Shown: one piece after another, positions 32,205 to 41,023 of the stretch | How positions within the stretch are numbered: position 1 is the stretch's first letter | Layout of the letters: each line of letters opens with the position of its first letter | From: Leptolyngbya iicbica LK | GTDB lineage: Bacteria; Cyanobacteriota; Cyanobacteriia; Phormidesmidales; Phormidesmidaceae | Length of the DNA stretch: 64,000 nucleotides | Direction of reading: 5' to 3' | Assembly: GCF_004212215.1 (NCBI RefSeq) | Contig: NZ_QVFV01000003.1 | Location: forward strand, 124,001 to 188,000 | The notes under the pieces: model-generated | Told to the model about the DNA's origin: nothing | The model's input: the letters and a program-made list of their open reading frames with translations, nothing else | Databases searched by the model: none | Translations under genes and position numbers: made by a program

Positions 32205-34196
32205 ATGTGGTCTGATAACGAATCCGATGTTGATCTCTTAGGTTTTGACTACCTCACGAGTGCAATCACTTCGATTGTTGGTAATGAGTCTCTACTACCT
32301 GCCACGATAGGTGTTTATGGCGATTGGGGTAGTGGTAAATCCAGCCTACTTAAAAGAACTCAGGTTGAGCTAGAGAAAGACGATGATGTCTTAGTTCTCT
32401 CGTTTACGGGATGGTTGTTTGAAGGATATGAAGACGCCAAAACGGCTCTTATGGGGACTATTCTGGACGAGATCGTAGCGAAGCGGACCCTTGATAAAAA
32501 AGCTAAGCATCTCGTAGTTGGCTTGCTGAGGCGAATCAATTTTATGCAGGTGCTCGGGTCAGTCACTAAGCTAGGGGCTAAAGCTGGGCTAGCCTACGCG
32601 ACTGGTGGTTTAGCTGGATCAGGGATTAGTGGCACGCTCGATGCAGTGCAGGTGGCAGGGGAACTAGCAGACAAGGCGAAGGATCTCGATATAGATGGAC
32701 TCGATTTCGATAAATTCCTGAAAGAAGATCCCAATCAGAATTTACGGCGAGGAATCCGCGAATTCCGAAAAGACTTTGGTATCTTGCTAAAGGAAACAAA
32801 GATTAAGACATTAGTTGTCATCATTGACGACCTTGACCGTTGTAATCCAGATACCATTATCGAAACGCTGGAAGCGATAAAACTATTCCTTTTTGTTCCA
32901 AACACAGCTTTCATTCTTGGTGCTGATGAACGCCTCGTAAAATATGCTGTTCGGCGGCGATTTCCTGAATTGCCAGGTGAGCGAGCGGAAGTTGGACGCG
33001 ATTATCTAGAAAAATTAATTCAGTTTGATATTCGCATTCCTTCTCTAGGTCGATCAGAACTTGAAACTTACATCAACCTCCTCTTCTTTGAAAAGACAAA
33101 TAGCAGAGGTTCAGAAGCGTTTCAAAAAGCCCAGAGTTGTATTGCTGATAGTACTAACAACTCGCTCTTAGACGTTCGATTCAACTATGGGATAGCTCAA
33201 CAAATCCTTGATGGGCAGATACCAGGAGAACTGGCAGAGGACCTAATTATTGCGCAACGGATAGCACCAGTATTGGTGGTTGGCTTGAACGGCAACCCAC
33301 GCCAGTGTAAGCGGTTCCTGAACAAGCTAATGATGCGTGTCGAGATGGCTAAAGCTAAGAAGGTTGATTTAAAGCAGCGTGTGCTTGCCAAGTTGATGCT
33401 TCTAGAATACTTCAGTCCTCAGTTTTTTAAGCAGATTGCTGAGCTGCAAGCATTACAGCACGGACGTCCTAAAGAAATATCCCTGGCTGAGCTGAGGGTA
33501 AATCCTCCAAAGATTACTGAGGCTGATGACGATGAGTTGCCTGAGGAGGGTAACGATTCCAACGGATCAGAGTCGAAAGGGAAGAAACGATTTTCGCAAA
33601 AAGCAAAAGTATCCAGTGATAGTCCAGCAGGAAAAGTAGAGCCGTCTATTTCGGCCTGGATTTCCGATACCTGGATGAAGGCGTGGCTTGAAAGTAAACC
33701 CACATTGGCGAATGAGGATCTTCAACCTTACTTCTTCTTTTCTCGTGACACACTCCAAGGTGTACTCAATACTGCTTTACAACGAATGACACCGCAGGCA
33801 CAGGAGATGTTAAGCAGTCTATTTCAGAGCAGCGAGGCTGCCCGGAATAATGCTTTGAAGAAGGCAGGAGAATTGAGTCCAGGAGATGCTGCTGCTGTGT
33901 TCCAAGCCCTTTCTGAAAGGGCACGAGAAGAAGAAGATTTAGGGGATGAGTCTTCGGCATTTAACCGAATCTGTGATTGGGTAAGTTATCGAAATGAACT
34001 GTTCAATCAATTTGTAGCCTTTGTCAGGGGATATCCAGAAGCCTCTTTACCAGCAGCTATCGTTCTGCGCCTTGAAAAGCTTGGGAAAGAGCAAGAAACT
34101 CTGGAGCCAGTGAAGGAACTATTTCAACAGTGGGCTGATAGTACTGGTTCATCTCAAGTAAAGGTAGCTGCTGCAAGTAGATTAAAGAGCCTCTAA
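32205..34196 (+). CDS. qatA: QatA: KAP-family P-loop ATPase of the QatABCD antiphage system
   Basis: A protein of 663 residues. Walker A GVYGDWGSGKSSLLKRTQ (about residue 38-55), Walker B TLVVIIDDLDRCNPDTIIETLEAIKLFLF (about 205-233), and ADERLVKYAVRRRF mark a KAP NTPase. A hydrophobic stretch between them (LGAKAGLAYATGGLAGSGIS, about 122-141) is typical of KAP insertions. It lies 24 bp after the YgjP gene and is followed in order by QatB- and QatC-like genes, which is what identifies it as QatA rather than a generic KAP ATPase. How Qat stops phage is not known in detail. Confidence 0.85.
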   Translation: MWSDNESDVDLLGFDYLTSAITSIVGNESLLPATIGVYGDWGSGKSSLLKRTQVELEKDDDVLVLSFTGWLFEGYEDAKTALMGTILDEIVAKRTLDKKAKHLVVGLLRRINFMQVLGSVTKLGAKAGLAYATGGLAGSGISGTLDAVQVAGELADKAKDLDIDGLDFDKFLKEDPNQNLRRGIREFRKDFGILLKETKIKTLVVIIDDLDRCNPDTIIETLEAIKLFLFVPNTAFILGADERLVKYAVRRRFPELPGERAEVGRDYLEKLIQFDIRIPSLGRSELETYINLLFFEKTNSRGSEAFQKAQSCIADSTNNSLLDVRFNYGIAQQILDGQIPGELAEDLIIAQRIAPVLVVGLNGNPRQCKRFLNKLMMRVEMAKAKKVDLKQRVLAKLMLLEYFSPQFFKQIAELQALQHGRPKEISLAELRVNPPKITEADDDELPEEGNDSNGSESKGKKRFSQKAKVSSDSPAGKVEPSISAWISDTWMKAWLESKPTLANEDLQPYFFFSRDTLQGVLNTALQRMTPQAQEMLSSLFQSSEAARNNALKKAGELSPGDAAAVFQALSERAREEEDLGDESSAFNRICDWVSYRNELFNQFVAFVRGYPEASLPAAIVLRLEKLGKEQETLEPVKELFQQWADSTGSSQVKVAAASRLKSL

Positions 34197-34212
34197 TTCA
34201 CAGGAGTAGGGT

Positions 34213-35103
34213 GTGGGAACGTCAAAATCCTATGATGGACCGAAAGATAGGACACCTCTTCTACCGCCCTGGGCGTTTCCAGATACCGGTAATGGAGCGG
34301 AGCCGTCACCCGAATCGCCAGACAGTTCCTTACCCAACCAACCCGCAGAGGAGCAACCTTCGGAAAAACCACCGGTTGATCAGCCTTCCCCTTCCACAGA
34401 GCCGCCTCAGGCAATACCAGGTAACAGCTGGCGTTCAGCGAAAATAAGTTTGGGGAAAACGGTAACTGGTGGCAGGAGCAGGGCTTCTCTTGCAGGATCT
34501 GGGCGCAAATATGTTGGCGCTCTAGGCGGTGCGAGACGGGCCTCCAATACATCTCGTGCTGGTAGAGCTTCCACCGCTCGCCTGGGGCAGTTTTTATCGA
34601 GCGTCGGCTCACGAGGACTCAACGAAACGCTCCAAAGCTTTGGGTTGTCATCTTTTATTGGAAAAGATTCTGAGTCAATTTTTACCGCGATTTCTAACGC
34701 CCTTGCTCCAGCTGGTGCTTCCAGAGAAGAAGCGATCGCCCGTAGGGCTGTTAATGAGGCTCTTGAGGTTCTATACGAGCAAGTTCTTCTTGCTGATGGG
34801 GATCTCACTAAACTTGACCAGATGGGAACTCAGGAGATTGCCCAAGCCCTCCAGGCATCAGTGAGTAGCTACATCTATCAGCGTTGGTTAGCTGAGCTGG
34901 AAGTCGTACTTGAGAAGAAAGCCATCTCTGCGAACCAAGCAGTTCGCTATGAGCGGGATATGCGGGTGTATATCCAGGAATGCGTAGAACTGGATATGCA
35001 AGGTATTGACGTATTGAATATGGATTGGAACGGTCAAGCAGGTCAGCAGTTTATCGACAAAATATTTACGGAAGCATATAGGATTCTGGAGGACAGCCAA
35101 TGA
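34213..35103 (+). CDS. qatB: QatB-like protein
   Basis: A protein of 296 residues, GTG start with AGGAG 6 bases before. The first 75 residues are Pro/Ser-rich and disordered (SLPNQPAEEQPSEKPPVDQP), followed by a basic Gly/Ser/Arg stretch (TGGRSRASLAGSGRKYVGAL) and a helical C-terminal domain. QatB has no assigned activity; the call comes from its position between QatA and QatC. The stop overlaps qatC by 4 bp. Confidence 0.75.
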   Translation: MGTSKSYDGPKDRTPLLPPWAFPDTGNGAEPSPESPDSSLPNQPAEEQPSEKPPVDQPSPSTEPPQAIPGNSWRSAKISLGKTVTGGRSRASLAGSGRKYVGALGGARRASNTSRAGRASTARLGQFLSSVGSRGLNETLQSFGLSSFIGKDSESIFTAISNALAPAGASREEAIARRAVNEALEVLYEQVLLADGDLTKLDQMGTQEIAQALQASVSSYIYQRWLAELEVVLEKKAISANQAVRYERDMRVYIQECVELDMQGIDVLNMDWNGQAGQQFIDKIFTEAYRILEDSQ

Positions 35104-36419
35104 GGTGGCATCTGATAGTAAGAATAGGATCTGCGGACTTTTATACTCCAACCGTAGCCTCAAATGAACCACGAGTAATAGTTTCGATTGATAACCCTGG
35201 TGACACCTTTGCGATTGGAAACAATCTCCTCAAAGAAGTTGAAAGTCGAGCGTCGTTGAATCCGTCATCTTTAGCGGTTGACTTGGTAAACTTTGCAATT
35301 GCTATCTATACGGCGGATCTTAAGATCGCCCGGTCTCTAAGCGAAGATCGTTGGACCCGCGACTTAGTAGTTCACCTGCCGGTAGTGAACTTAGATGCAT
35401 GGACAGGAAGTCGGGAACTAGCACAAGAAATGCTGAGTTTCCTGACTGGTGATCGCTGGGATATTCGCTTCAGGCAACATGAGTGTTATGAGAAGTGGTA
35501 TGTAGCTAGCTCGGATGCTCCTACAGTAGATGTTGTTAGCCTTCTCTCTGGTGGACTTGATTCGCTTGTTGGAGCAATTGATCTCCTAGAGGAAGGGAGG
35601 AATGTAGCTTTTATAAGTCACTATGGTGCTGGAATGACAAAGTCATTTCAGGATGATGTCCTGAGAGCACTAGAGAAAGAATACGGTAGTCTCATTACCC
35701 CTTACAGTTTCTATGTGCAACCACCCAAAAAGCGAACTGGTTCGGGTGAGCCTTCTATGCGATCGCGCTCAATCCTATTCCTTTCATTGGGTACGTTTGT
35801 GGCTAGTTTATTCTCAGAAAAGATACCTCTTGTGGTCGCAGAGAACGGGTTAATTTCACTGAATGTACCTCTCACGAGTGCTCGAATCGGAAGTCTTAGT
35901 ACACGAACAACCCATCCTCATTTCATTGCCCTCTACCGGAAGCTACTTGACTCTATTGGTCTAGACAATCCCGTTGAGTTACCGTACCGATTTCAGACCA
36001 AAGGAGAAATGTTTGAACAGGTTCGTAATCCTGAGGTTTTGAAAAGACTGGTGCCAGTTACAATGTCTTGCTCTCATCCTGAAAGCGGACGCTATCTCGG
36101 GAAAAAACCAGGTAACCACTGTGGCTACTGCGTTCCCTGCATTATCCGTCGAGCTTCACTAGCGGCTGTTGGACTAGACAACGATAACTGCAATATCGAC
36201 ATCCTTACCGAAGCACCAGCGTATGATACGGATCGGGGCAGGGATTTTCGTGCTTTTCAGATGGTAATTGAACGCCACAAAGCATCTGGCTCAAAAGTCT
36301 CTCTATTTGACGTCCTGGAATCGGGGCCTTTACCGCCAGATGATATCAAAGAGTATGTTGCAATGTATTCGCGAGGTATAGATGAAGTAGGTCAATTTCT
36401 TGAGCCGACACTTTCTTGA
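35100..36419 (+). CDS. qatC: QatC: QueC-like PP-loop protein of the Qat system
   Basis: A protein of 439 residues. VVSLLSGGLDSLVGAIDLLEEG (about residue 144-165) is the PP-loop ATP pyrophosphatase motif SGGxDS of QueC-type enzymes; NHCGYCVPCIIRRA (about 340-353) with an upstream Cys (TMSCSHPE) provides the zinc site. QueC makes 7-cyano-7-deazaguanine, so QatC may modify a base or nucleic acid. It is the last plus-strand gene of a roughly 11.6-kb unit running from 24781. Confidence 0.85.
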   Translation: MRWHLIVRIGSADFYTPTVASNEPRVIVSIDNPGDTFAIGNNLLKEVESRASLNPSSLAVDLVNFAIAIYTADLKIARSLSEDRWTRDLVVHLPVVNLDAWTGSRELAQEMLSFLTGDRWDIRFRQHECYEKWYVASSDAPTVDVVSLLSGGLDSLVGAIDLLEEGRNVAFISHYGAGMTKSFQDDVLRALEKEYGSLITPYSFYVQPPKKRTGSGEPSMRSRSILFLSLGTFVASLFSEKIPLVVAENGLISLNVPLTSARIGSLSTRTTHPHFIALYRKLLDSIGLDNPVELPYRFQTKGEMFEQVRNPEVLKRLVPVTMSCSHPESGRYLGKKPGNHCGYCVPCIIRRASLAAVGLDNDNCNIDILTEAPAYDTDRGRDFRAFQMVIERHKASGSKVSLFDVLESGPLPPDDIKEYVAMYSRGIDEVGQFLEPTLS

Positions 36420-36436
36420 CGATCTTGATAGTGATT

Positions 36437-37183
36437 TTATGAAAGTAGATTTTTAAGATTATTCCTTACAATTAGAGCGGCTGAAGTTTCGTCAGTAGAC
36501 CATATAGAAGCCAACTTCTCTATTACTTTTCCAATGTCCTTAGGGGACATGATCGATTTTCCAGTCTTAATAAAAGGTCCGTCTGATTCTGTTAGAATTT
36601 TATCCTGTGGTATGCGTTCAATTAATTTTATCTTCTGAGGAGAAGTGAGCATTTTGATGTTGACCGAAAAGTAACACCCTGTTTCGACTGCAAGCGATGC
36701 TTCTTTAGTGGAGCCTGTAAACCAATGCAGAACCGCTCTGCCTTTGTGGGGTGGCAAATGAGTTCCGATTAGTTCAATGACTTCACGGGCTGCTCGACGG
36801 CTATGTATGGTTAATATTTTCCCTCCCGATTGAGCACAAAGACGTAAGATTTTTTGAAATATCTTTCGCTGAATGTCTAGCGAGTCTGAATACCCTGATG
36901 CACCATCGAGACCAACTTCTCCTATGTATCTAGTTTCAGATAAATACTGCTCAAAGAGATTTAGTTCGTTCCCATATGCATGGGCTAGTTGAGGGTGTAG
37001 TCCCAAAGCAACCCTGACATGCTGACAGTCTTGAGCAAATAGCTGGTTTTGCCTCCATACTCTTGGAGCATTTGTGACGGTAAGAGTCTTAATACCAAGC
37101 TCTTCACATTCCCTTAGAAGTTCTAAATGATTCGGGAATAAGTCGAGATGGCAATGAAAATCGACTAGCTTCCTATGTTCCAA
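36437..37183 (-). CDS. qatD: QatD: TatD-like metal-dependent hydrolase, inverted relative to qatABC
   Basis: A protein of 248 residues. VDFHCHLDLFP (metal-binding HxH), VALGLHPQ, YIGEVGLDG, ILTIHSRRA, VLHWFTGS and LTESDGPFI follow the TatD nuclease motif order. In described QatABCD loci the four genes run in one direction; here qatD faces qatC, stops 17 bp apart, and lies 11 bp after a YhcG-type nuclease gene on the minus strand. It may therefore be expressed apart from the other three. The alternative, a TatD unrelated to Qat, is unlikely given adjacency. Confidence 0.8.
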   Translation of the reverse strand: MEHRKLVDFHCHLDLFPNHLELLRECEELGIKTLTVTNAPRVWRQNQLFAQDCQHVRVALGLHPQLAHAYGNELNLFEQYLSETRYIGEVGLDGASGYSDSLDIQRKIFQKILRLCAQSGGKILTIHSRRAAREVIELIGTHLPPHKGRAVLHWFTGSTKEASLAVETGCYFSVNIKMLTSPQKIKLIERIPQDKILTESDGPFIKTGKSIMSPKDIGKVIEKLASIWSTDETSAALIVRNNLKNLLS

Positions 37184-37194
37184 AATCAGTATTC

Positions 37195-38256
37195 CTATTT
37201 ACTATCTGTATTGTCTTCAATCTTTTCAGTTGCCGTACTCAACTCCATCTCCAACTGTTCCACCGTGGGTAGGTTTTTCTGAATATCGGGCGGGAGCTGT
37301 GATTGAACTTGGTAAGTCGAAACGCCAATCGGTTGCTGGCTACCCTGTAGGGCATACTCTACGATGGTGCGGTCCTTCGACTTACAGAGAATGATGCCGA
37401 TGGTGGGCTCATCGCGATCGCTCCGCATTTGGTTGTCCACTGCTGCTACATAGAAGCTCATTTGCCCAGAATATTGGGGCTCGAATTCCCCCATCTTGAG
37501 GTCGACCACCACGTAACAGTGGAGATGAACGTGATAGAAAAGGAGATCAAGCCGAAATTCCTTATCGCTGACGACGATAGGGTATTGACTTCCCAAGAAC
37601 GCAAAGCCAAGCCCCAACTCCATCAAGAAGTTCCGGATATGGTCGATCAGCCCTCGCTCGAGTTCTCGCTCATTGGCCCCTTCACTGATGGTGAGAAAGT
37701 CGAAGTGATATGGATCCTTCACTAACTGTTTGGCTAGGTCAGACTGAGGCTGGGGCAACGTGCGATCGAAGTTGGTGGCAGCACCTCCCTGGCGTCGATA
37801 AAGGTCGCTCTCAATCTGAATGACCAAGACATTGCGGCTCCAGCCGTTTTTGACGGTTTTTTGTGCGTACCAGAGCCTTGCCTCAGGGGCCTTTACCTTC
37901 TCCAGCAGAGCGATGTTGTGATACCAGGGAATTTGTGCAAGCACCCCTTGCACAATTGCCTCATCAGGATAAGCCTCAGCAAAGGTCCGCATATATTTGA
38001 GATTTCTTGAGGAGACCCCTTTGACCTCAGGGAACTCCCGCTTCAGGTCTTTGGCCAGCCGGTCAATGACCTTGCTCCCCCAGCCCCGTTCCTCCTGCCG
38101 AGCTAGGATTTCCTGTCCAATCTGCCAGTAGAGGAGGACCAGCTCCTGATTAACCGCCAGGGCAGCCTTAATCTGAGCAGTCCGGATCCGCTGCTTGAGA
38201 CCATTGAGGAATTCAGCGTAGTTGTCGTCGGGAAAAAGCGAGGTCTGTTTCGGCAT
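37195..38256 (-). CDS. YhcG-family PD-(D/E)XK nuclease (DUF1016)
   Basis: A protein of 353 residues. The N-terminal DUF1016 domain shows VLLYWQIGQEILARQEERGWG and VKGVSSRNLKYMRTFAEAYP; the C-terminal nuclease domain has FRLDLLFYHVHLHCYVVVDLK with the D...DxK core at about residue 240-262. YhcG proteins accompany restriction and defence loci and probably cleave DNA. It is first of a two-gene minus-strand unit with qatD. A plain cyanobacterial start with no strong Shine-Dalgarno. Confidence 0.85.
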   Translation of the reverse strand: MPKQTSLFPDDNYAEFLNGLKQRIRTAQIKAALAVNQELVLLYWQIGQEILARQEERGWGSKVIDRLAKDLKREFPEVKGVSSRNLKYMRTFAEAYPDEAIVQGVLAQIPWYHNIALLEKVKAPEARLWYAQKTVKNGWSRNVLVIQIESDLYRRQGGAATNFDRTLPQPQSDLAKQLVKDPYHFDFLTISEGANERELERGLIDHIRNFLMELGLGFAFLGSQYPIVVSDKEFRLDLLFYHVHLHCYVVVDLKMGEFEPQYSGQMSFYVAAVDNQMRSDRDEPTIGIILCKSKDRTIVEYALQGSQQPIGVSTYQVQSQLPPDIQKNLPTVEQLEMELSTATEKIEDNTDSK

Positions 38257-38360
38257 AGGAAAGACTATACCAGCGACGGGACAGGCGTTCTAACGATCGA
38301 CATCCCCACTATATCTGAAGGGGCGGAAAAGGCTGGGATAGGCTGATAAGAACGTGATGG

Positions 38361-39059
38361 TCACTTCTTGAGCTGTGCCACTTTTTCCCGATACATCGCC
38401 GCTTCTCGTGCTTCTTTGGTGAGTTTTTCTGAGAGGTCTTGCGATCGCGATCGCTCTCGATCCAGGTCTTTCTCTACCCGAGATAATTGCGCCTCAGCGG
38501 TCGCAGCCCGAGCGGTTTCCTGGACTACTCGCTCCGAAAGGGTATGCACCTGCTTTTCTAATTCAGCCCACCGAGATTTTGCCCCTTCGAGTTCTCCTCG
38601 AATCTGCTCTAGAACCTGGGAATGAGAATAGGCCTCTTGGGTGAGCTGGTCTCGTTCACTGCGGATGGTGGAGAGTTCTGACTCCAGGGTGGCGTTTTTA
38701 GCCTGTAGGGATTCCAGTTCTTGGAGTGCCTCTTTGACTTCTTCTTCAGACTCCTTGGTCTGTTCTGCCGCCAGTCGCTTAATGGCGCGGATTTCCTTTT
38801 GCGCCCAATCAGAAGCAGCTTTCCAGACCGCTCTGACCATCTGACTCCCAACTTCTCGAATTGGGGCAGGGATCTCCTCATCGCTTACGTTGTTTGATTT
38901 TTCGCGCTCTTCCTTCCGCCATTCCCTGAGGTGATTGGAAATGGTGGAGAAGGAGCCGCGATTTCCTAGCGCGGTTCGAATGGTGCTGACGGTGATTTTC
39001 CGGTCTTCAGCCTTGAACTGCTGGGCCAGCGTAAAGACTTCCTCCTTAGTGATGTACAT
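38361..39059 (-). CDS. KfrA-like plasmid DNA-binding coiled-coil protein
   Basis: A protein of 232 residues. The ATG at 39059 is chosen over an upstream one because AGAGGAG lies just before it. MYITKEEVFTLAQQFKAEDR and TVSTIRTALGNRGSFSTISNHLREW form the KfrA N-terminal helix-turn-helix; from about residue 100 onward is one long coiled coil (EEVKEALQELESLQAKNATLE onward). KfrA autoregulates and helps plasmid partition by forming extended structures. Three TACAGG repeats upstream may be its operator. Confidence 0.85.
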   Translation of the reverse strand: MYITKEEVFTLAQQFKAEDRKITVSTIRTALGNRGSFSTISNHLREWRKEEREKSNNVSDEEIPAPIREVGSQMVRAVWKAASDWAQKEIRAIKRLAAEQTKESEEEVKEALQELESLQAKNATLESELSTIRSERDQLTQEAYSHSQVLEQIRGELEGAKSRWAELEKQVHTLSERVVQETARAATAEAQLSRVEKDLDRERSRSQDLSEKLTKEAREAAMYREKVAQLKK

Positions 39060-39130
39060 GGCGGCTCCTCTGTCTGATTCCGTGAGAGGATACGCAGCCT
39101 CGCGTGGGGAGTCAATCAAAATTACGTAAA

Positions 39131-39168
39131 TACAGGTGTAGTACAGGCGTAATCTCGTAATTTACAGG
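39131..39168. promoter_or_regulatory. Phased TACAGG repeats, likely KfrA operator
   Basis: TACAGG occurs at 39131-39136, 39142-39147 and 39163-39168. Starts are 11 and 21 bp apart (one and two helical turns). The repeats lie between the divergent kfrA-like and recombinase genes, where an autoregulator would bind. The rest of 39169-39361 shows no gene. Confidence 0.5.
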
Positions 39169-39361
39169 TTTATTGAGAGTAGGCCCACGCCGATGGAGGG
39201 CCGCTAGGCAGCTGCTATTGGTCAGAGGAGCGCTCCCAGGCTCGGCTGTCAGCAATGAAATTTGCCCTTTCCGGGACACCCTTTCCATTACATAATGCCT
39301 CTTTATGTCATAGAAGAAATACGCCGAAATCCAGGCATATCAAGCTTTTGGCGGATCGCCC

Positions 39362-40342
39362 GTGAGTAACTTAATTCTCCCTAAGAGCAGCGCTCCGATG
39401 CTTCGAGGCGCAGAGTTTGTGCTGCCGCCGATTCTCCATCGCGCTGGCAAGCGAGCCACCTATCGTTACGTCGAGTTCTTCACCGCTGAGATTCGGAACC
39501 TGAATACGCGGCTCGCCTACTATCGAGCCCTAACTCAGTTCTTCGGCTGGCTGGAGGACTGCTATCCAGACCTCGGGATCCACCAGGTTAATTCCATCAT
39601 CATTGCGCACTACATCGAGATCCATCCGGGTTCGGCGCTGACGCGGAATCAGCACTTGTCGGCGATTAAATCACTGTTTCGGTGGCTGCAGGCTGATGGT
39701 GTGATTGTCGAAGACCCGGCGGTAGAGGTGCGAGGCGTGAAGCATCGGGCGAAGCAAGGCAAGACGCCTGTGCTGAGTGATGAAGAGATGGTGCAGCTTT
39801 TGAGCAGTATCGACACATCTAATGTGATGGGGCTGAGGGATCGCGCGCTGATCGCCACCATGTTCTTTAGCTTTGCCCGGATCGGGGCGGTGCTGGGGAT
39901 GAATGTGGGTGACTATTTCCCGAAGGGAAAGCGGTACTGGTTTCGGCTACATGAGAAAGGCGGCAAGTACCATGAGCTGCCTACCCACCATACGGCTGAA
40001 GAGTATCTGGATCAGTACCTTGACGCTGCGAGGCTGCGAGATATGAAGGACAATCCCCTCTTCCAGACAGCACCGGGGCGGAGTCGCAAGCTCTCGGGGA
40101 AGCGGCTGCAGCGGCAGGAGGCGTGGGCGATGGTGAAGCGGCGAGCGTTAGCAGCGGGGGTGAGTACGGAGGCATGCAACCATACGTTTCGGGCGTCGGG
40201 GATTACCAACTTTTTGCGGAATGGGGGGAGCCGAGATAATGCACAGAAGATTGCGGCCCATGAGGATATTCGAACGACGGCGTTGTATGACCGGCGGGAT
40301 GATGAGGTGAGTTTGGATGAGATTGAGAAAATAAGAATCTAG
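39362..40342 (+). CDS. XerC/D-like tyrosine recombinase
   Basis: A protein of 326 residues, GTG start. N-terminal SAM-like domain (NLNTRLAYYRALTQFFGWLED) and catalytic domain with Arg in MFFSFARIGAVLGM, Lys in RLHEKGGKYHELPTH, CNHTFRASGITNFL (HxxR), HEDIRTT (second His) and nucleophile Tyr in TTALYDRRDDE. It may resolve element multimers or move cassettes. The last 300 bp are duplicated at 41030-41329 downstream. Confidence 0.9.
   Translation: MSNLILPKSSAPMLRGAEFVLPPILHRAGKRATYRYVEFFTAEIRNLNTRLAYYRALTQFFGWLEDCYPDLGIHQVNSIIIAHYIEIHPGSALTRNQHLSAIKSLFRWLQADGVIVEDPAVEVRGVKHRAKQGKTPVLSDEEMVQLLSSIDTSNVMGLRDRALIATMFFSFARIGAVLGMNVGDYFPKGKRYWFRLHEKGGKYHELPTHHTAEEYLDQYLDAARLRDMKDNPLFQTAPGRSRKLSGKRLQRQEAWAMVKRRALAAGVSTEACNHTFRASGITNFLRNGGSRDNAQKIAAHEDIRTTALYDRRDDEVSLDEIEKIRI
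40043..40342 (+). repeat. Direct repeat, first copy (recombinase 3' end)
   Basis: These 300 bp correspond to 41030-41329 at a constant offset of 987 bp, with no insertion or deletion and only scattered substitutions, mainly near the ends (for example GAGAAAATAAGAATCTAG versus GAGAGAATTCGTCTGTAA). The two copies bracket the gene at 40421-41005. Confidence 0.9.
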
Positions 40343-40420
40343 ACGTAGTTAACTTGAGGCTCGACGAAATTTTCGGCGGCTTAATATAGAAACAGCAAAA
40401 TTCATCTACTTCTCTTTTAC

Positions 40421-41005
40421 GTGTCGAATGAAATGCTTTGCTATCCCTATTTGCTGAATAAAGATCTTCCCTTTTTTGTGATCGGCACCATCTTTTTAGT
40501 AATGGCTCATCGCTCGTCTAATCCAAAGTCATGGTGGAGTAATGGCAAATGGCAACTTCTCTTTGCAGCTATTGCTTCTTATCTTGGGGCTTTAATGTTT
40601 GGGTTATATCATTTCGAGATAAATGATGAAGGCATTCGAGTGAACGCCCCTCCTTTTTTTTCTGATTTTGCTGGCTGGAAAGAGATTGCCTACGTGGTTT
40701 ATTTAAACCTTGAAAAAGAGGATGCAAAGATATCTGCTCTCTCAAATAGGCTAGGACCTGTTAGAAAGCGACCCGTTTTATTATTTCTAGATCACAATGA
40801 ATGGAAGCTAGCTGCAATCCCGATATCGGCATTGAACCAATTACACAGACAGAGTCTCATCGATGCGCTAAATCGTTTTAACTCTAACTCCGAGGTTTTC
40901 TTTAGTCCAAAGGAATGGCAGACCTACATCATCAACAAATCTAAGTCGAATTGGGGGGATCAAATAGGGAAGCTAAAAGCTACTTTTGAAGACTCTCAGG
41001 ACTAA
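40421..41005 (+). CDS. Two-pass membrane protein with PH-like cytoplasmic part
   Basis: A protein of 194 residues, GTG at 40421 or ATG at 40433. Two membrane segments (LPFFVIGTIFLVMA and WQLLFAAIASYLGALMFGLY) are followed by a soluble beta-rich domain (FEINDEGIRVNAPPFFSDFAGWKEIAYVVY) that looks like bacterial PH-fold proteins. The gene is more A+T-rich than the flanking recombinase DNA, suggesting separate origin. Lying between two copies of a recombinase 3' end, it appears to be cargo. Confidence 0.6.
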   Translation: MSNEMLCYPYLLNKDLPFFVIGTIFLVMAHRSSNPKSWWSNGKWQLLFAAIASYLGALMFGLYHFEINDEGIRVNAPPFFSDFAGWKEIAYVVYLNLEKEDAKISALSNRLGPVRKRPVLLFLDHNEWKLAAIPISALNQLHRQSLIDALNRFNSNSEVFFSPKEWQTYIINKSKSNWGDQIGKLKATFEDSQD

Positions 41006-41023
41006 AGTCTTTCAGGAGCCCTT

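Noticed and set aside
36437-37183. QatD as a housekeeping TatD DNase unrelated to Qat
   Set aside because: Its position 17 bp from qatC and within the defence island makes coincidence unlikely, though only a survey can settle it.
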